Part shown: positions 6,356 through 7,705 of the stretch, piece after piece | Position numbering within the stretch: position 1 is the first letter of the stretch | How the letters are laid out: each line of letters begins with the position of its first letter | DNA from: Acidobacteriaceae bacterium | GTDB taxonomy: Bacteria; Acidobacteriota; Terriglobia; Terriglobales; SbA1 | NCBI GenBank assembly: GCA_003136335.1 | Contig: PLEA01000186.1 | Coordinates: forward strand, 3,155-10,859 | Length of the DNA: 7,705 nucleotides | Reading direction: 5' to 3' | Translations under genes and position numbers: made by a program | The notes under the pieces: generated by a model | What the model was told of the DNA's origin: nothing | What the model saw: only the letters and a program-made list of their open reading frames with translations | The model's database searches: none

Positions 6356-7705
6356 CTACTCTTCAATAGTTTCGATGAGCATGTTGGCCTTGAATTCCTC
6401 CCGATCGAGAAAAGGCCAAAGATCTTCCAGCGGCTTCGAGACGAAGGAGCCGTCGGGGAGTTGGACAGACGAAAGCCGCGGCTGACGAACCTCATCGAGC
6501 ACGATGTGAACGTTGCAAACCACTGGACCGGGAGTCGCTAGAATCCGGCGAATTTCGTCTTCGAGGTTGCGCTGCGTGGTGATCACATCCGTGGCAATGC
6601 CATAAGCCTCAGCCACTCGCCGAACGTCCGGAAGGGTTTGGCCAGTGGCTGGATCACAGCCAATCATACAAGCGCCGAAGAAGGCGGTCTGAGATGCGCG
6701 AATTGAACCATAGCCCTGGTTGTCAAGAACGAAGAACTTTACTGGCAGTTTCAGGCGCTTAATCGTTTCTAGTTCCTGGATATTGAACTGAAATCCGCCG
6801 TCTCCGTCCACGCAAATGATGTTGCGCTTCGAACCTTGCGCGGCTCCCACGAGGCCTGCTCCGATGGACGCAGGAATGCCGAATCCCATCGCCCCGAGGG
6901 CCGTGGTATGGAAGATTCGCTGCCTGCATTTGGTACGGAACGCCAATAGAAACAGCTCAATACCGGTACCCGAACTGCCTGAGATACAGAAATCACCCTC
7001 GTTGAGAATGCCCGACATCACCTCGGCGAAGTTGTATACACTGACCCTTCCTTCCGGCGATTTGTGTTCGGGAAGTACTAACGGATAACGCCTCCGCCAG
7101 TCAGCACAACGTTGTTTCCACCCGGTGCGATCTTTTCGTTGGAGGCTAGGGGCCTGAGTCAGCATGGCTCGCATGAAGTCACCTGCATCTGCGCAGATCG
7201 GATAGCGAATTGTGCCATGCATCTTATTCAATTCGGCGGAATCGATGTCGACCATGACCTTGCAGGCAGCACGGGCAAAACCTTCTGGCGCGTAACCGGT
7301 CACGATGCGATCGAGTCTGCAGCCGATCGAGAGAAGGAAGTCGCAGTTCTGGATGGCGAAGTTGGCTCCACGCTGTGCGATGGTGCCGGGCCGACCCACG
7401 TAAAGGGGATCGTCGTCGGCCACGAGGTCAATGGCGAGCCAAGTAACTTCCACCGGGATGTCTAAAAGGCGGAGGAGTTGTTCCATTTCTGCTTCCGCGC
7501 GCGACAGGCGAACACCATTACCGATCAGAACAATAGGCCGCTCGGCTTGGTTCAGTTCGGCCAAGATCGCAATGGCCTTTTCATTAAGATCCGATGTCCT
7601 TAACCGGCCGGAATCGATAGCGGAAAGATCCAGCGGATCGAATCGTCGAAGAGTGGCCGGATCATCGATCGGACAGGCTTGCACATCGAGGGGGATATCG
7701 ATCCA
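6356..7705 (-). CDS. Acetolactate-synthase-like TPP-dependent enzyme (5' end beyond right edge)
   Basis: This is a thiamine-pyrophosphate enzyme of the acetolactate synthase / pyruvate decarboxylase superfamily. About 449 residues are visible, with roughly the N-terminal 150 (the PYR domain with the cofactor-activating glutamate) beyond the window. The frame is open to the edge, and the first visible residues, WIDIPLDV, are the normal end of that domain, so a GTG at 7684 is internal. The central domain (from about residue 57) reads RPIVLIGNGVRLS. The C-terminal PP domain has ALGAMGFGIPASIGAGL and the TPP/Mg motif GDGG (301-304) followed by DNQGYGS (328-334). The gene heads the visible part of the operon and is 10 nt upstream of the TIM-barrel gene. 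Relatives in glycan loci include YerE, which attaches a two-carbon unit to a CDP-keto sugar. A housekeeping IlvB seems unlikely given the neighbours and the lack of a visible ilvN. Donor and acceptor are not determined. Confidence 0.9.
   Translation of the reverse strand, partial: WIDIPLDVQACPIDDPATLRRFDPLDLSAIDSGRLRTSDLNEKAIAILAELNQAERPIVLIGNGVRLSRAEAEMEQLLRLLDIPVEVTWLAIDLVADDDPLYVGRPGTIAQRGANFAIQNCDFLLSIGCRLDRIVTGYAPEGFARAACKVMVDIDSAELNKMHGTIRYPICADAGDFMRAMLTQAPSLQRKDRTGWKQRCADWRRRYPLVLPEHKSPEGRVSVYNFAEVMSGILNEGDFCISGSSGTGIELFLLAFRTKCRQRIFHTTALGAMGFGIPASIGAGLVGAAQGSKRNIICVDGDGGFQFNIQELETIKRLKLPVKFFVLDNQGYGSIRASQTAFFGACMIGCDPATGQTLPDVRRVAEAYGIATDVITTQRNLEDEIRRILATPGPVVCNVHIVLDEVRQPRLSSVQLPDGSFVSKPLEDLWPFLDREEFKANMLIETIEE

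Noticed and set aside
6346..6495. N-terminal extension of 50 residues on the TIM-barrel protein
   Set aside because: It is antisense to the end of the TPP gene, is rich in Arg and Ser and has no family similarity. The ATG at 6345 gives the family-like N-terminus.
1..7705. CRISPR arrays, tRNA or rRNA genes, insertion-sequence ends and long direct repeats
   Set aside because: Reading the sequence by eye showed no regularly spaced repeats, RNA-gene signatures or terminal inverted repeats, including around the recombinase relic.

Overview
The window is part of a bacterial cell-surface polysaccharide (O-antigen or capsule type) gene cluster. Base composition is moderately GC-rich and genes are tightly packed. 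The enzyme set points to a Gram-negative bacterium that makes a CDP-linked 3,6-dideoxyhexose or a derivative of one. Genus and phylum cannot be read from the sequence. The serine-recombinase relic is of a kind I associate with environmental Proteobacteria and Acidobacteria, which is only a weak hint.

Layout. Positions 1-449 (minus strand) hold the N-terminal part of a CDP-glucose 4,6-dehydratase (rfbG/ddhB), which runs off the left edge. A 187-bp divergent intergenic region follows. Positions 637-1998 (plus strand) hold a complete rfbH/ddhC, the PLP and [2Fe-2S] CDP-6-deoxy-4-keto-glucose 3-dehydrase. Positions 1999-2376 are a scar containing a decayed plus-strand serine-recombinase fragment with at least one frameshift. 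From the right edge to 2352 runs a compact minus-strand operon. In transcription order it encodes an acetolactate-synthase-like TPP enzyme (5' truncated by the window), a TIM-barrel sugar isomerase/epimerase-like protein, a Gfo/Idh/MocA oxidoreductase, an SDR oxidoreductase and a two-domain FkbM methyltransferase. Gene spacings are 10 nt, a 4-nt overlap, 15 nt and 35 nt.

How the genes may work together. RfbG and RfbH carry out the 4,6-dehydration and C3 deoxygenation steps on CDP-glucose. The operon supplies enzymes that could tailor a keto sugar: a TPP enzyme for C-C bond chemistry, two NAD(P)-dependent oxidoreductases, an isomerase/epimerase and an O-methyltransferase. Together with RfbG/RfbH, the TPP enzyme suggests a branched deoxysugar pathway of the yersiniose kind, but this is inference. 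The two parts lie on opposite strands and are separated by the recombinase scar, so they may have been joined by recombination and need not form one pathway. Each gene family is familiar; what merits a second look is the combination and the scar.
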